The position numbers were made by a program, and so were the translations under genes. From Metopolophium dirhodum (taxonomy: Eukaryota > Arthropoda > Insecta > Hemiptera > Aphididae), in contig NC_083565.1 in NCBI RefSeq assembly GCF_019925205.1, forward strand, positions 35,616,241-35,680,240: 64,000 nucleotides of DNA. The letters run 5' to 3'. Positions 1 to 11,260 of this stretch are shown here, one piece after another; position 1 is the stretch's first letter, and the number at the start of each line of letters is the position of its first letter. The notes under the pieces were generated by a model. That model saw nothing but the letters and a program-made list of their open reading frames with translations. It ran no database searches and had not been told where the DNA came from.

Positions 1-426
1 ATTTTTTAGTAACATTTAAATCAATGCGGAGTAAGATATAAATTTGTTTCATCACCTTAAGAATTCAAATTTACCAATTTGATTTTGCATATTTTCGCAT
101 ATTTGTTCGTTTTTTATTTGATTGATCATATTTTTAAATTTATCATGTTTTTAGTGCATATTTGAGGTTTTTCGTGATATACTAATATTATAGTAATATA
201 TTAACGGACTCGACATGCGTAATTAATAGTTCAAATAACTAACTTCCCGGCGGCGGTGGGAATAGCGATTATTTGAATTTCTTCGATAAGTTATCGCCTT
301 ATCCACATTGTCCCGCGACAAAAATAAATATAAAACACCGTTATCGCCGGAGTCGGTATCGAACAATTTCGTTAATTGAAGTTGTGTTCTTCCATTCGTT
401 GTGCTGTGTACTCGTGTTGCGAGTAG
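1..426. other. AT-rich flank, no gene recognised
   Basis: Very AT-rich up to about 230, then a somewhat GC-richer stretch to 426. An in-frame stop at 424-426 ends any upward extension of the hAT reading frame that follows. I see no conserved coding signal on either strand. The short open frames here overlap each other and match nothing I know. Confidence 0.4.
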
Positions 427-786
427 GATGTAGGAAAATCTATACAAACCAAACTTGATAGCGTTTATGATAAAAATCATGGACTGAAGAAATTGAATAC
501 AATTTCAAACATTTTGGCAGGAAAAAATCATGTTACTATTCAAGACTTGGAAGAAGAACTAACTACGTCAGACCTACCATGTTTCAAATATGCTCCTGTC
601 TCATCTACCGATGTAGAACGCAGTTTTTCAAAATTCAAAATGTTGCTATCGGATAACAGAAGAAAATTTACTTTTGATAATTTAAAGAAAACATTGATCA
701 TCCAGTGCAATTCCCAATTACTAGGTATATTTTAAAATTATTTAATGCTTAGTTAGTACTTAGATTCTAATATCTACCCATCTTTA
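427..786 (+). pseudogene. hAT-family transposase, C-terminal dimerisation fragment
   Basis: The frame opens after the stop at 424-426 and runs through a segment with the signature of the hAT C-terminal dimerisation region: a PCFKYAPVSSTDVERSFS-like block followed by a KMLLSDNRRKFTFDNLKK-like block. These are the conserved hydrophobic and SxxxERxFS positions of hATC. A possible donor at about 725 and a TTTTCAG acceptor before 797 would add one residue and a stop. The catalytic DDE part and the BED finger are absent, so this is a remnant. hATC fragments are also found in domesticated genes, but no host context supports that here. Confidence 0.7.
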
Positions 787-1022
787 TTATTTTCAGATTA
801 ACAAAAAATTCACCAACAGTTCTTTTTTAAGTTTTAATTTTAAGAATAATTATTTTATACCTATATATTTTTAATTGTTAATAAACAAAATAAGTTGTAA
901 ATAAAAATTTTTTTGATGCATATTTTTAATAAATTCTAAACATATTTTTAAACTTTAAAGAGCATAATTGCATGCATATTTTTTAATTTTTTGGAGCATA
1001 AACATCCGCTCCCTAGTTATAA
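787..1022. other. AT-rich 3' flank of the hAT fragment
   Basis: No coding signal. The stretch holds T-rich and A-rich runs and ends where sequence similar to the RRM2-downstream array begins. It may be the untranslated end of the hAT element. Confidence 0.35.
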
Positions 1023-1689
1023 GTATGTTTCTTTTGTCAATATCGCAATAACAAATAATTCAAAAATGTCTAAAACAAAGAAACAAAATCATAGGAATGT
1101 GCAATTAAAATCGTAAAATAAGTGGTTAAAATAAGAAATAATGAGTTCATTTTTGTAAAATATGTAGCCCAAAAGTTTCATAGTTTAAATTGTTATGGTC
1201 ATGAAACAAATCCTGTGCTGAACTAGAATATCATACCATCAAGCAGAAAAAATATGAAAAGGCAGTCAAATCTGCACTCTACTCATAATAAAATGTAAAT
1301 AAAAAAGTTGAAGTAAACATTAGTTATAAGATTTAGTTTGAAGTTAACAAAACTCCATAGACACAAAAAACAACATTTATGAATTGTTTTATATACCTAT
1401 GGTTATATCTTATATTATATTATAATTCATTTTTTCTTACTTGGTAAGAATTTCTTAATTTGTATGTACAAAAATCTGCTACAAGTATAGCAATAAATTA
1501 CAACACATAAGTCATAGAGTTCTAAATTTTAAATTACAATTTAACTATAAATATGTCAAACACTATGATAGTATAATAAATAAAGATTTAAAAATTTTTT
1601 TTAATAAAATAAAGTTTTCTTATGATTATAAATAAGTCATTGACAAAAAATTGTATTCACAAACATGATTCAGAGTGGTAATTGGTGTT

Positions 1690-1774
1690 CGCTTACTCTT
1701 CTGTCAAAGAAGTTTGTCTTTCCTTGTTGAGAAGTAAGTTCCATGAATGGGAAAGGGTTTGACGACCAGTAAAC
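1690..1774 (-). pseudogene. RRM2 exon 6 remnant in unit A
   Basis: On the minus strand the sequence matches the 5' half of RRM2 exon 6 (compare 16640-16716), including the GKTNFF coding block. The C-terminal codons and the stop are not recognisable. It sits in the same order relative to the exon 5 remnant as in the intact gene. Confidence 0.65.
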
Positions 1775-1850
1775 CTATAATTTACATATTTAATTAAATT
1801 TGATAACTGATAATTGATAATTGATTACAATGATCAATAAATGTACGTAA

Positions 1851-2058
1851 TGTAGGACATCCTGATAAACAGCCTAACAGCAACATTTTCATTATATATC
1901 TTTTCACAGCTTATGCCAACCATTCTGACAGGTGAAGCATTTGTCAAAAAATATTGTACAATAGTTACATTTCACAAATGATATGTGTGATAACAGCTAG
2001 AGGTGGCTTTTGATTCAATTGTTTAGAATAAGACACTGGCAAAAAATGTGTGTAAACT
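1851..2058 (-). pseudogene. RRM2 exon 5 remnant in unit A
   Basis: Matches RRM2 exon 5 (16781-16999) over its full length on the minus strand, including codons for a KPPLAVITHIICE stretch (KPPQAVITHIICE in the gene). Small indels near 1865 and substitutions break the frame. This shows that the duplicated unit once reached beyond the last exon. Confidence 0.7.
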
Positions 2059-3241
2059 CTAAAAACATTATAATAATAAAATATAGGATACAATAATGTT
2101 CTTAGTAGGTATTTGGAAAATAAATAAATACATTTTTGAGTAGAGTATTTTTTAATTAAGACACGGAATATCCCAAAATACGGATCCAACTGTCATAACA
2201 ATCAGATCAATAGTGACGAGTTCTAAACTAACATTTCATTTCTAAAAACAGATGTAGTCGATAACAGTATATTATCATTGTTTTTATCAATTGGGTATGG
2301 GATTTATTAAAATTTCAGTAAATAAAGAAAACTAGAAGTTAGTTAACTTAGTTACACTAATAAAACAAATTCAATTATTGTCAAAAATTGGTGTTGTGTT
2401 AAAATAACCATTTTTCCTTAATTATCTTTTGGTTTTTACCAACGCATTTCAAAATAACGCAATTTTAAATTTTTACCTGTCATCAAACTAGATTCACTTC
2501 CCTTCAGAAAAGATACTAGTATCCTTAGACTTCAAAGTCCAAACGAGCTATGTGTTTCTTCGCAATTTAAATATTATGTTCAGGCCCTCTGTGTTATTTG
2601 ATAACATTTGATTCTTGCTCAGCAAAATTGTATTACCTAAAAATTAAAACTTTGTTAAAAATATGTCAGCGTGCACCATTTATCTTCTCTCTTTGAACAA
2701 CGAGCAACATGCAAATGTGAGTGCATTAGATCCAGTTTTGTACTGTTAGTCTTAATTTATTAGAGTCATAATATATGACATAATATTAATATCAAACTTA
2801 TAGGCAAAAATATTTTTTAAGGAACCCTATGGGGAAGCACTTATTATATTTGTATTTTATTTTTAAAACAAGTTATGGATATTTTAAGATTGTAACATAT
2901 AATTATTTATTTATTAATTTACATTGACTAAACAGGCTGGGCCCTTTCGATATACAAATATTTGTCTACTCATACAATTAGACACTATACAATGTGTCCC
3001 GTGAACATGTGGGTATGTTAATTAATGGCAAAATAAAATGGCTTTAAAATAAAAATCTTTCAATAATATTCTCACCTTTAAGTTTCATAATTTACTCCAA
3101 TATTGTATAGCTTAATCAGAGCCGGCAGGATTATCTTCAAGAACGTCAACATCTGAAAAAGTGTCAATACATTGGCTCCACTTCTTAGTTATATAATTCA
3201 ATTTTGAAAACCATAAAATGTATAATCCACTGTATAAACTA

Positions 3242-4710
3242 AAAAGGTGGATAAGTGGATGTCGCTCTGCTGTACGGTAGGTTACAAGTGGGTCACTGTA
3301 ATGGATGGTGTTAAATTTGAATTCAATGATATAATATCATTGTATAAGAAAAACGATTCTGAGCGAAAACGGTCAGTCACCCTATGATATTACCAAGTAT
3401 ATTTGATGATATTATTGTGAATAAAGTAATTTATATATAACCTATTAACGTGGAGCCTTGTTTTAAATTTTCAATCCTTAGCCATAAAAGTTAAACATTT
3501 TATAAATTTTTAACCACAAAATAATTAATAAATTATAAATTTGATAAATGTTGTCAAAATTTGAACTTTAAATGCTTATAAAAAAAAATTGTGCAAATGT
3601 ATTTTTAATATTTTTCAACTGCTATTAAAACGATATATCAGGAGTCTAATATTAAATTTTCACGCTTTTTTACCCAACAAATAAAAATTTATTGATATTT
3701 ATAGAAAAAAAAACTAAAAAAATTGAAAACTGACAATGTCCGTAAACAGCTCAAATAGAGTCAAAATATTTTCAAAATTGTATGGTGTATAGAAAATGCT
3801 AATATAAACATTCAGTGAAATTTTCAAGTATCTACAGTCATTCGTTTTTTAATTACAATAAAATAAAAAAATCGTTACATGAGAAATCGAGTAAATATCA
3901 AATGTTGTAAAAATATAAATTTCAGACGCTCATAAAAAAGTTTCTTCTAGACATTTTTTTTTTGATAAAGGTAGACAAACTTATGAGTAATCTTATATTA
4001 CATTTTCAAATCTTAGATTTAAAAAGAAAAATTTTTATGAATTCTCATCAAAATAATTTGCTATTTTTCGTGATTTTTCCGTATTTTGTCAAAATTTGAA
4101 CTTTAAATGCTTATAATTAAAAACTGTGACTAAGGATTTTTAATTTTTTTCATCTGCCTTTGAAACAATAAACTAGGAGCCTTCTATTAAATTTTCAAGC
4201 TTTTTTACTCAATAGATAAAATTTTATTGATATTTATAGAAAAAAAAACTAAAAAAATTGAAAACTGACAATGGCTGTAAACAGCTCAAAAAGAGTCAAA
4301 ATATTTGGAAAATTTTATGGTGTATAGAAAATGCTAATATAAACAACCAGTGAAAATTTCATGCATCTACGGTCATTTGTTTTAGAGTTACACCAATAAC
4401 CAAAATCGATTTTGTTAAAAATCGATTTTGCGTAAAAATTCCCGTTTTTCCTTAATTTTTCTTTTGTTTTTCACATCGCTTTTGAAAACTACTGGGAAAT
4501 TAAAATTTTGACCTCCCCAATGCACCAACGATATTCACTTTCCCATCGAACAAGATACTGAAGTCGAAAATCGAAGCATTATTTCGACTACTTATCGTGT
4601 ACACAGACACAAAAATAAAAAAATAAAAAAAAAAATAAAAAAAAAAAAAATAAAAAAAAAAAACACACATCATTGTAAAATCAATACATTCATCGTTTCA
4701 CTCAGAATCT
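3242..4710 (+). mobile_element. Dispersed 1.47 kb non-autonomous repeat (family R1), full copy
   Basis: Starts GGTGGATAAGTGGATGT and ends GCTCAGAATC, with GATTCTGAGCG about 110 bases in from the left, an inverted match to the right end. Compared with array unit D (14585-14600) and unit C (about 11010), which lack the insert, it sits at a TA that is present on both sides. Inside are two diverged direct modules about 530 bp apart (3553-3860 and 4085-4380). There is no coding capacity. The right third is A-rich. I infer a Tc1/mariner-type non-autonomous DNA element. Confidence 0.6.
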
Positions 4711-6894
4711 AAAACGATATGCTATTAAGTGACTTTTAATTTTGTCAGACATTTAAAATTGGACAATTGAGCAATATACTTACATAAATGTGTGTGAATT
4801 GGACATTATTAGGTATCTAAGACTTTTCCAGGCAATTTAAAATCATCAACTGTGAGGCCTCCAAATCTTTTATTCGCTGTTCATTATCTGCTAACTCATA
4901 GTTGGAGAACCAAAGTTTTCTGAAAACGTCAAGCTGTAAAAAATATATAAATACCTAATTCATAATTTTTGTTAAATGTTTTTACCTCTTAGATGCGATT
5001 TCCTAGTCGTGCTCAGAGTAGTACCAATGTTGCCGTAAATGACTAAAATTCATTTTACTTCTCTATCCCAAACAAGTGGTTTGGATTATGTTTTGTGACA
5101 GCCTCTGACCATGTTTACTAATTTACTGAACATTGTTTACAATCACTGATTGTCAAATGACTACCGCAGATTCTATGTCGGGTAGAAATTGGGATAATCT
5201 TTTAATTCAAAGATTTTTAGCCATTATTTCCTTCTATTTCGTTGATTTTTTGAAAATCTATATTTGTGAACAAATTATCAAATTAGACTGACTCCATATT
5301 ATTAAAAAATATAATCAGTACAACTAGAAAATAATACTTACAAATGAAAATTAACGTAATGTGGCGAGGCGATAATTTGTATACTTTACTATATCCATGG
5401 TGATTTTGTACTAAAATGTATCAATAGAACTTTGTACGACTGTAGTCTGTATTTCTGTTCAAATTTCAAATAATTGCGATTTGCAAGTGATTCAAACGTG
5501 GGCAAACAAAAAATAATATTATTATGTATTTATTTGATAACAATTATTACTATTTCGTGGTACATAGTGATAAGGCAGAATGATTACCAATTGGTGGAAA
5601 TTCTGGTCGGTGCCCGGTGGCGGGCATTAAATTTTATCGAAGTCCGAAATTTCGTGAACGCTGCTCCATGACCCTCGATTTAAGACGTAACACGGTCGTT
5701 TTATTGTCTCCGTCTTGAATAGCAAATTTACGATCAGTAGATCACATTTAGCATTGTTAGATTAAAAATTAGATTGAATCGATATATATTGAAAATATTA
5801 GCAAATTTACGATCTGCGTAATTTTTTTTTTTATTTTGTGTCTGTGTGCACGATAAGTAGTCGAAAAAATGCTTCGCTTCTCATCTTTTCCGGTGGAAAA
5901 GTGAATCTAGTTGTTGCTTTGGGGAGGTCGAAATTCCCAGTACCTATTCTCTTAGTATAGAGATGGCCTTTACATTATATTATATTATTCATGTCAGCAA
6001 CCTACGGTAGTATGAAAAGTTGCATTAATTGTTTTGGGCGCCAAACAATATTTTATGCAAATTAAATATAAATGCAATATGGGTACTGTGTATAAGTGTA
6101 TAACTATAAATCACAAAATTGAATTCCATATTTACTTTTATCTGTTTTTTTGTCAATATTGCAGTAGTAATCAATTCAAAAATATCCATTAAAAACAAAG
6201 AAATATGCAACGAAAATCATAAAACAAGTCCTTAAACTAATAAAAATGAGTTAATTATCGAAATATGCAGCAGTTCCAGTTTAAATTGTTATGGTCATAA
6301 AAACAAAAAATGAATTTAATAAAAACTGAAATGCTTAAATTAAAAAGTTGAAATTAACATATTAATCACAAGGTTTACTTTTAAGTTCTGCAATATCCAG
6401 GCAAAAAACAATTTGTTTTATATGTCTATTGTTTACTACAGTCAAATCTTGCATTATATTACAATTTATTTTCACTTATTCAGTAAGAATTTGTCTAGTA
6501 AGTAAAAATAATGGGTACTCACGGGAAATTAAAAAAAAAAGATTGAGTATAACAATAAATTACAAACAATTTGACATATATTTCTAAATTTTAAATTACA
6601 ATTAAACTATAAATACGACAAATATAAAAAGTATGATAGTATAATTTATAAAGATTTTAAATACTATTCTTTTTTATTTTAAAATTTAAAAATAAAGTTT
6701 TCTTATAATTATAAATACGTCATTGACAAAATAATTTTATTCACAAACATAACTCCAGAGTGCATAGGTATAATTTTTTTGATAAAATAAAGTAACTAAT
6801 TAATCCTTCTGAAGGGGCGATGAGGGGGGGAGGGGAAACACAGGAAAAATAATTACAAATTAAAGGAAATAGGTACGTATAAGAATAATCCTAA

Positions 6895-7036
6895 TTTAAA
6901 AGTCTTATCAATTATGTCCATTCTTTATAGTTGAAGAATTTTAATAACAGCTACTGAAATTTTTTTGGAATTGCATACTGTTTTTGCAAAGAAGTTTGTC
7001 TTTCCTCGTTGTAAATGGGATTGACGACCTGTAACC
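6895..7036 (-). pseudogene. RRM2 exon 6 remnant in unit B
   Basis: Aligns with native exon 6 (16555-16716) from the stop region to the acceptor side. The codons around GKTNFF and the TAA-side TTTAAAAGTC context are visible, but about 20 bases between them are deleted and the frame is broken. Confidence 0.65.
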
Positions 7037-7940
7037 AATAATTTACATACTTAATTCAATTTGCAAAATAATATTACTATGATCAATTTTTATCAATTCT
7101 TACTATAAGCATAAGCTATATATACAATTGAATATTAAATACGTTTTTAACTCCACAAAAATTTGCAAATTGAACTTTTAATGCTTATGAAAAATGGTGG
7201 CTATGTATCTCTTATATTTGTGAACAGATATCATAGAAACTATAATAGGATATAATAGTATTATTTTTTCAAACTCTGTGACGTAGCACAGAACTTTTTA
7301 TTGACAATAGTTTAAAAAACAAAACTAATAGAAAATATTAAAATGTATTATCCCAATAACTAGCTCAAAAAAAGTAAAATTGTTTTAAAAATTTTATGGC
7401 GTATAGAAAATGCCAATAGAAACTTTTGGCGAACAAATCACGTATCTATGCCTAGGTATTTTTTTTTAGTTACACCAATTAAAGAAAATCAATTTTTATC
7501 AAAAATATAATAATATTTCCTTAATTAGAGTCATATATAACATAATATTATTATCAAACTTATAGGCAAAAATATTTTTTAAGGAATTTACAGAGAATAA
7601 CTTATTTGTATTTTATTTTTAAAACGAGTTATGGATATTTTAAGATTTTAACACATAATTATTTATTTATTAATTTACATTGACTAAACGGGCTGTGTCC
7701 TTTCGGTATACAAATATTTGTCCACTCATACAATTAGATACTATACAATGTGTCCCGTGAACATGTGGGTTTGTTAATTAATGGCAAAATAAAATAGCTT
7801 TAAAATTAAACTGTTTCAATTATATTCTCACCTTTAAGTTTCATAATTCACTCCAATATTGTACTGCTTAATCTGTGCCTCTTCGTAGTTATATACTTCA
7901 ATTTTGAAAACCATAATATGTATAATCCACGGTATGAACT

Positions 7941-8050
7941 ATAATAATAATAATAATAATAATAAGTTTATTACAATCAAATAAGATTACAAATAGTATT
8001 AGCCTAAACTAAGTTTAAAAATTGATGGATCTCCTCAAAAGCCGATGGCT
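7941..8050 (-). mobile_element. 5'-truncated LINE 3' tail with (TAA)n
   Basis: Read on the minus strand, about 80 bases end in GTAATAAACTTATTATTATT, the kind of 3' end and TTA microsatellite tail seen in RTE/CR1-like non-LTR elements. It occurs in unit B only, exactly where about 550 bp of the unit is missing. I see no target duplication, which fits an insertion with deletion or a later rearrangement. Confidence 0.45.
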
Positions 8051-9454
8051 AGATTTGTGAACAAATTATCAAATTAGACTGACTCCATATTATTAAAAAA
8101 TATAATCAGTACAACTAGAAAATAATACTTACAAATGAAAATTAACGTAATGTGGCGAGGCGATAATTTGTATACTTTACTATATCCATGGTGATTTTGT
8201 ATTAAAATGTATCAATAGAACTTTGTACGACTGTAGTCTGTATTTCTGTTCAAATTTCAAATAATTGCGATTTGCGAGTGATTCAAACGTGGGAAAACGA
8301 AAAAATAATATTATTATGTATTTATTTGATAACAATTATTACTATTTCGTGGTACATAGTGGTAAGTCAGAATGATTACCAAAAAGTCCGAATCTTCGTG
8401 AACACTGTTCCATGACCCGCGATTTAAGACGTAACACGGTCGTTTTATAATTTTATTGTCTCCGTCTTGTATAGGAAATTTACGATCAGCAGATCACATT
8501 TAGCATTGTTAGATTAAAAATTAGATTGAATCGATATATATTGAAAATATTAGCAAATTTACGATCTGCGTAATTTTTTTTTTTTATTTTGTGTCTGTGT
8601 GCACGATAAGTAGTCGAAATAATGCTTCGCTTCTCATCTTTTCCGGTGGAAAAGTGAATCTAGTTGTTGCTTTGGGGAGGTCGAAATTCCCAGTACCCCT
8701 ATTCTCTTAGTATAGAGATGGCCTTTACATTTTATTATATTATTCATGTCAGCAACCTAAGGTAGTATGAAAAGTTGCATTAATTCTGTTTTGGGCGCCA
8801 AACAATATTTTATGCAAATTAAATATAAATGCAATATGGGTACTGTGTATAAGTGTAAAACTATAAAACACAAAATTGAATTCCATAATTACTTTTATCT
8901 GTTTTTTTGTCAATATTGCAGTAGTAATCAATTCAAAAATATCCATTAAAATCAAAGAAATATGCAAAGAAAATCATAAAACAAGTCCTTAAATTAATAA
9001 AAATGAGGTAATTATCGAAATATGCAGCAGTTCCAGTTTAAATTGTTATGGTCACTCGGCATAGTGTAAGATCAACCAGAATCAATATGCAAATGCATAC
9101 AAATCCGCTCTCTAATCATAATAAAATGTAAAGAAATGAATTTAATAAAAACTGAAATGCTTAAATTAAAAAGTTGAAATTAACATATTAATCACAAGGT
9201 TTACTACAGTCAAATCTTACATTATATTACAATTTATTTTCTCTTATGCAGTAAGAATTTATCTAGTATGTAAAAAAAGATTAAGTATAACAATAAATTA
9301 CAACAAATTTGTCATATATTTCTAAATTTTAAATTACAATTAAACTATAAATATGACAAATATTAAAAGTATGATAGTATAATTTATAAAGATTTTAAAA
9401 AGGAAAAATAATTACAAATTAAAGGAAATAGGTATGTATAAGAATATACCTAAT

Positions 9455-9746
9455 TTAAAAGTCTTCATCAATTATGTCCATTGTTGATAGTTGAAGAATC
9501 AGGGCGCCCTGACGTAACCCGTCGGAGGGATGTTTCCGCATCACCCAAAGGCGTGAAGGAGCCGCCCTTGCGACATATGGCTAAAGGTTTAAAAACCCCC
9601 GAGGGAATGGTCTTATAACTCCCCGTCACACAGTGGTTAGTTGAAGAATTTTAATAACAGCTACTGAAGGTTTTTGGTAATTGCATACTGTTTTTGCAAA
9701 AAAGTTTGTCTTTCCTCGTTGTAAATGGGATTGACGACCTGTAACC
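9455..9746 (-). pseudogene. RRM2 exon 6 remnant in unit C, interrupted
   Basis: Same remnant as in units B and D, from the stop-side TTAAAAGTC to the acceptor side. It is split at 9500-9637 by a GC-rich insertion and carries the same internal deletion as its siblings, so that deletion is older than the B/C/D duplications. Confidence 0.65.
9488..9649. mobile_element. 138 bp GC-rich insertion with 12 bp target-site duplication
   Basis: The 12-mer TAGTTGAAGAAT lies at 9488-9499 and again at 9638-9649, flanking 138 bp that are much more GC-rich than the surroundings. Units B and D have a single copy of the 12-mer and no insert, so they serve as empty sites. The long duplication and the lack of TIRs suggest target-primed insertion of a SINE or a truncated LINE. 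No A-tail is visible and I do not recognise the family. Confidence 0.75.
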
Positions 9747-10859
9747 AATAATTTACATACTTAATTCAATTTGCAAATTAATATTACTATGATCAATTTT
9801 TATCAATTTTTACTTTAAGCATAAGCTGCATATACAATTGAACATTAAATATGTTTTTAACTCCACAAAAATTTGCAAATTAATGATGAATTTTGTCAAA
9901 ATGTGAAATTGAAATGCTTATGAAAAATGGTGGTTATGTATCTCTTATATTTGTGAACAGATAGAAACTATAATAGGATATAATAGTATTACTTTTTCAA
10001 ACTCTTTGACGTAGCAAAGAACTTTTTATTAACAATAGTTTTAAAAACAAAACTAATAGAAAATATTAAAATGTATTATCCCAATAACTAGTTCAAAAAG
10101 AGTAAAATTGTTTTAAAAATTGTATGGCGTATACAAAATGCCAATAGAAACTTTTGCTATGCCTAGATATTTTTTTTAGTTACACCAATTAAAGAAAATC
10201 AATTTTTATCAAAAATATAATAATATTTCCTTAATTATGTTTTTCTTTTTCCCGATGTATTTGAAAACGACTGGGAACATTCAATCTTTACCTGTCCAAA
10301 GCATCCAACCAGATGCACTTTCCCTTCAGAAAAGATACCAATGTCCAAACTTGTTCCGTGTTTCTTTGCAATTTAAATATGTTGAGGCCCTCTGCGTTAT
10401 TTAAATAGGATTCTTGCTCAGCAAAATTGTATTACCTAAAAATTAAAACTTTGTTAAAAATATGTCAGTGCACCATTTGTCTTCTCTCTTTCAACAAGAG
10501 GAACATGCAAATGTGAGTGCAGTAGATCCATTTTTGTACTGTTAGTCTTAATATATTAGAGTCATATATAACATAATATTATTATCAAACTTATAGGCAA
10601 AAATATTTTCTAAGGAACCCTATGGGGAAGCACTTATTATATTTGTATTTTATTTTTAAAACAAGTTATGGATATTTTAAGATTGTAACATATAATTATT
10701 TATTTATTAATTTATTTTGACTCAAGGGGCTGAACCCTTTCAATAGACAAATATATGTCCACGCACACAATTAGATATTATACAATGTGTCCCATTAATA
10801 GGGGGGTATGTTAGTTAACATCAAAGTAAAATATATTTAGAATAAAAACCTATCAACAA

Positions 10860-11260
10860 TATTCCCACCTTTAAGTTTCATAGCTCGACGTTTGGTTTCA
10901 ACGTCTGAAAAATTGTCAATACATAGGCACTTCTTAGTTCCTTGTATGTGGTACATCATATATTTCTTTTTTGAAAACAATAATAAGTATAATCCATTGT
11001 ATGAACTAAAAACGATAAGCTATTAAGTGACTTTTGGAAAAATTTAAAATTGGTTAACTACTTAAGTTATATACTTACATTAGTGTCTGTAGACATTATG
11101 AATTTTCTAAGGCTTTTCTGGCTGAATTAAAATTATAAACTGTAACGTCCCCAAATCATTTATTTTTCTGAAGATGTCAAGTTGTAAAAAGTATCTAAAT
11201 TCCTAATTCATGAATTATATTAAATAATGATTTTACCTCTTCGATGATTTACTAGTCGTG
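10860..11260 (-). pseudogene. Gene-like exon fragments of unknown family (unit C copy)
   Basis: Minus-strand copy of the segment described at 30395-30895. The codons for an IQGTKK-like stretch and the downstream exon-like block are recognisable, but frames are disrupted by indels. Confidence 0.3.

Larger units (their letters stand above)
1023..5810 (-). repeat. RRM2-3'-end tandem array, unit A (oldest, most distal)
   Basis: This unit shares long stretches with units B-E. In order it carries: the AT-rich downstream region, remnants of RRM2 exons 6 and 5, a block starting near 2170, a gene-like segment at about 3060-5060, and a terminal block ending in GATCTGCGTA, the marker I use for unit borders. 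It is the only decayed unit that still has exon 5. A 1.47 kb dispersed repeat is inserted at about 3242-4710. Divergence from RRM2 is larger than in the other units. Confidence 0.65.
5811..8562 (-). repeat. RRM2-3'-end tandem array, unit B
   Basis: Spans two GATCTGCGTA marker positions, 2,752 bp apart. It aligns to units C and D over most of its length, with an RRM2 exon 6 remnant at 6895-7036. The segment that carries the gene-like exons in units A, C and D is deleted and replaced by a LINE tail at 7941-8050. Confidence 0.7.

Noticed and set aside
8749..8967. Overlapping open frames on both strands recurring in units B and D
   Set aside because: Copies exist because of the array. AT-rich low-complexity translation and both strands open together, so not coding.
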